A stretch of DNA of 7,043 bases from an uncultured Flavobacteriales bacterium. GTDB taxonomy: Bacteria; Bacteroidota; Bacteroidia; Flavobacteriales; Vicingaceae. The position numbers and the translations under genes were made by a program. Below the pieces are notes generated by a model. That model did no database searches. It saw only the letters and a list, made by a program, of their open reading frames with translations, and had not been told where the DNA came from. Below, in pieces: positions 5,575-7,043 of the stretch. The stretch lies in NCBI GenBank assembly GCA_946886085.1, contig CAMPHX010000064.1, forward strand, positions 1 to 7,043, given 5' to 3'. Within the stretch, counting starts at the first letter, position 1; each line of letters starts with the position of its first letter.

Positions 5575-7043
5575 TCAAGAAACCAACACCTCTCCATCCA
5601 TTTCTATTGGCAATGCAATATCCATCAGTTGTAAAATAGTGGGAGCAATATCTGCTAATTTCCCATCAACAATAGCTTTGTAATCATCATCTATTAAAAT
5701 GCAAGGCACCAAATTAGTTGAATGTGCCGTATTTGGAGAACCATCAGCATTTATAGCTACATCGGCATTACCATGGTCGGCAATAATAATAAACGAATAG
5801 CCTTTTTCTATTCCTGTGTTTACAATACGTTCCACACAGTTGTCTACTTTCTCAACCGCTTTTACAATGGCGTCATAAACACCTGTGTGTCCCACCATAT
5901 CAGGGTTGGCAAAGTTTAAACAAATAAAATCCGCAGGGTCATTATTAATTTCGTTCAAAATAGCTTGAGTCACCTCTTCAGCACTCATTTCCGGTTGTAA
6001 GTCGTAAGTAGCTACTTTTGGCGAGTTAATTAAAATTCTTTTTTCACCCGTAAAAGGAAGTTCCCTACCACCCGAAAAAAAGAAGGTTACGTGCGGATAT
6101 TTTTCTGTTTCAGCAATACGAATTTGTGTTTTGTTATGATGGGCAAGTACTTCTCCCAAAGTATTCGTTAAATTATCTTTATCATAAAGAACATGCACAT
6201 TTTTAAATGTCTTATCGTAATTGGTCATAGTAACATAATGCAGCGGAAGCGTATTCATGTTCCATTCGTGTTTATCTTCTTGCGTCAATGCAATGGTAAT
6301 CTCTCTACAACGATCAGTTCTAAAGTTAAAGCAAATCACCACATCATCCGGTTTAATAGTTCCTAAAGGTTTTCCTGTCTCATTTACCACTACCGTAGGT
6401 TCTATAAACTCATCGGTAACATTATTGATATAACTCTCCTGGATACTTTGCAACACATTTTGCGTTGTTTTTCCTTCTCCTTTTACCAGCAAATTATAAG
6501 CTTTTTGTACACGTTCCCAACGGTTATCCCTGTCCATAGCATAATACCTGCCTATTACAGAAGCTAACTTTACATTGGTATGTTGAATTTTTTCTTGAAG
6601 TTGCTCTATAAAACCCAATCCACTTTTGGGGTCACAATCTCTACCATCGGTAAACGCATGCACAAAGGCATTTTTAATTTGATGATGATGAGCCATCTCG
6701 CATAAGCGGTACAAATGGTTTTGATGTGAATGAATACCCCCATCGGAAACCAACCCCATAAAATGAACACTTACATTGTTTTTCTTTGCGTATTCAAAAG
6801 CAGCTAATAAAGTAGGATTTTTATCGATGGTTTTATCTTCAACAGCTTTATTAATTTTAGCAAAATCTTGATACACTACTCTCCCTGCTCCTATGTTAAG
6901 ATGCCCTACTTCAGAGTTACCCATTTGTCCATCGGGCAACCCTACAAAACCACCAAAGGTTTTTAGTTTTGCATTGGGATATTTTGCCAAGCAAGCATCA
7001 AAAAATGGGGTATTGGCATTGTAAATGGCGTCTGATTTGGTCT
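5575..7043 (-). CDS. gpmI: 2,3-bisphosphoglycerate-independent phosphoglycerate mutase (GpmI), 5' end off-window
   Basis: This cytoplasmic metalloenzyme of the alkaline phosphatase superfamily interconverts 3- and 2-phosphoglycerate in glycolysis and gluconeogenesis using two Mn ions. The frame stays open to the window edge; 488 full codons are visible and about 20 residues are missing at the N-terminus, including the first metal-binding Asp. Visible residues: nucleophile Ser43 in GQMGNSEVGHLNIGAGR, substrate-site His104 in GGIHSHQNHL, DGRD and RYYAMDRDNRWER in the substrate lid domain, FRTDR, and metal ligands Asp381 and His385 (NPDMVGHTG), Asp422-His423 (ADHGNADV) and His440 (NTAHSTN). All spacings fit Geobacillus GpmI. 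The TTG at 6990 lies inside the conserved N-terminal region and is not the start. It ends in TGA at 5577-5575, convergent with paaI. Confidence 0.96.
   Translation of the reverse strand, partial: TKSDAIYNANTPFFDACLAKYPNAKLKTFGGFVGLPDGQMGNSEVGHLNIGAGRVVYQDFAKINKAVEDKTIDKNPTLLAAFEYAKKNNVSVHFMGLVSDGGIHSHQNHLYRLCEMAHHHQIKNAFVHAFTDGRDCDPKSGLGFIEQLQEKIQHTNVKLASVIGRYYAMDRDNRWERVQKAYNLLVKGEGKTTQNVLQSIQESYINNVTDEFIEPTVVVNETGKPLGTIKPDDVVICFNFRTDRCREITIALTQEDKHEWNMNTLPLHYVTMTNYDKTFKNVHVLYDKDNLTNTLGEVLAHHNKTQIRIAETEKYPHVTFFFSGGRELPFTGEKRILINSPKVATYDLQPEMSAEEVTQAILNEINNDPADFICLNFANPDMVGHTGVYDAIVKAVEKVDNCVERIVNTGIEKGYSFIIIADHGNADVAINADGSPNTAHSTNLVPCILIDDDYKAIVDGKLADIAPTILQLMDIALPIEMDGEVLVS

Noticed and set aside
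5722..5919. A 65-codon plus-strand frame inside gpmI
   Set aside because: It is antisense to the conserved metal-binding region of GpmI and has no independent support.

Overview
The window looks like chromosomal DNA of a Bacteroidota bacterium, most likely of the Flavobacteriia or a related lineage. The evidence is AT-rich sequence, start codons preceded by A-rich stretches without Shine-Dalgarno motifs, a TAnnTTTG-type promoter, a Bacteroidota-style haem-binding-domain protein, and a yicC-gmk-nadD gene order that I recall as common in this phylum. The species cannot be named from the sequence.

Layout. (1) Positions 1-669, plus strand: the 3' part of a gene for a c-type haem-binding-domain protein with an extra C-terminal domain. 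Its first two visible codons are the Cys-His end of a CxxCH motif. (2) Positions 673-2833, minus strand: a housekeeping operon yicC-gmk-nadD (YicC family endoribonuclease, guanylate kinase, nicotinate-nucleotide adenylyltransferase). It is transcribed from a promoter in the divergent gap and ends 3 bp from the haem protein gene. (3) Positions 2834-3043: a 210-bp divergent intergenic region holding a good minus-strand promoter, a weaker plus-strand one, a nested inverted repeat able to form a long stem, and a 16-bp perfect AT palindrome just before paaG. (4) Positions 3044-5447, plus strand: paaG-paaH-paaI, three late-pathway genes of phenylacetyl-CoA catabolism, with no other paa gene in view. 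(5) Positions 5448-5574: a convergent intergenic region with a diverged copy of a dispersed repeat (GTCATTGCGA...GAAGCAATCT), a small hairpin and a short direct repeat. (6) Positions 5575-7043, minus strand: gpmI, cofactor-independent phosphoglycerate mutase, running off the right edge.

How the genes work together. PaaG isomerises the ring epoxide of phenylacetyl-CoA to oxepin-CoA and also shifts a double bond later in the pathway. PaaH oxidises 3-hydroxyadipyl-CoA to 3-oxoadipyl-CoA. PaaI hydrolyses dead-end CoA thioesters. The remaining genes serve core nucleotide, NAD, RNA and glycolytic metabolism and are not functionally linked to the paa block.

Nothing here looks like a new defence, mobile or biosynthetic system. 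The most interesting signals are the structured leader of paaG, the isolation of the paaGHI block, the dispersed repeat, and the uncharacterised C-terminal domain of the haem protein.
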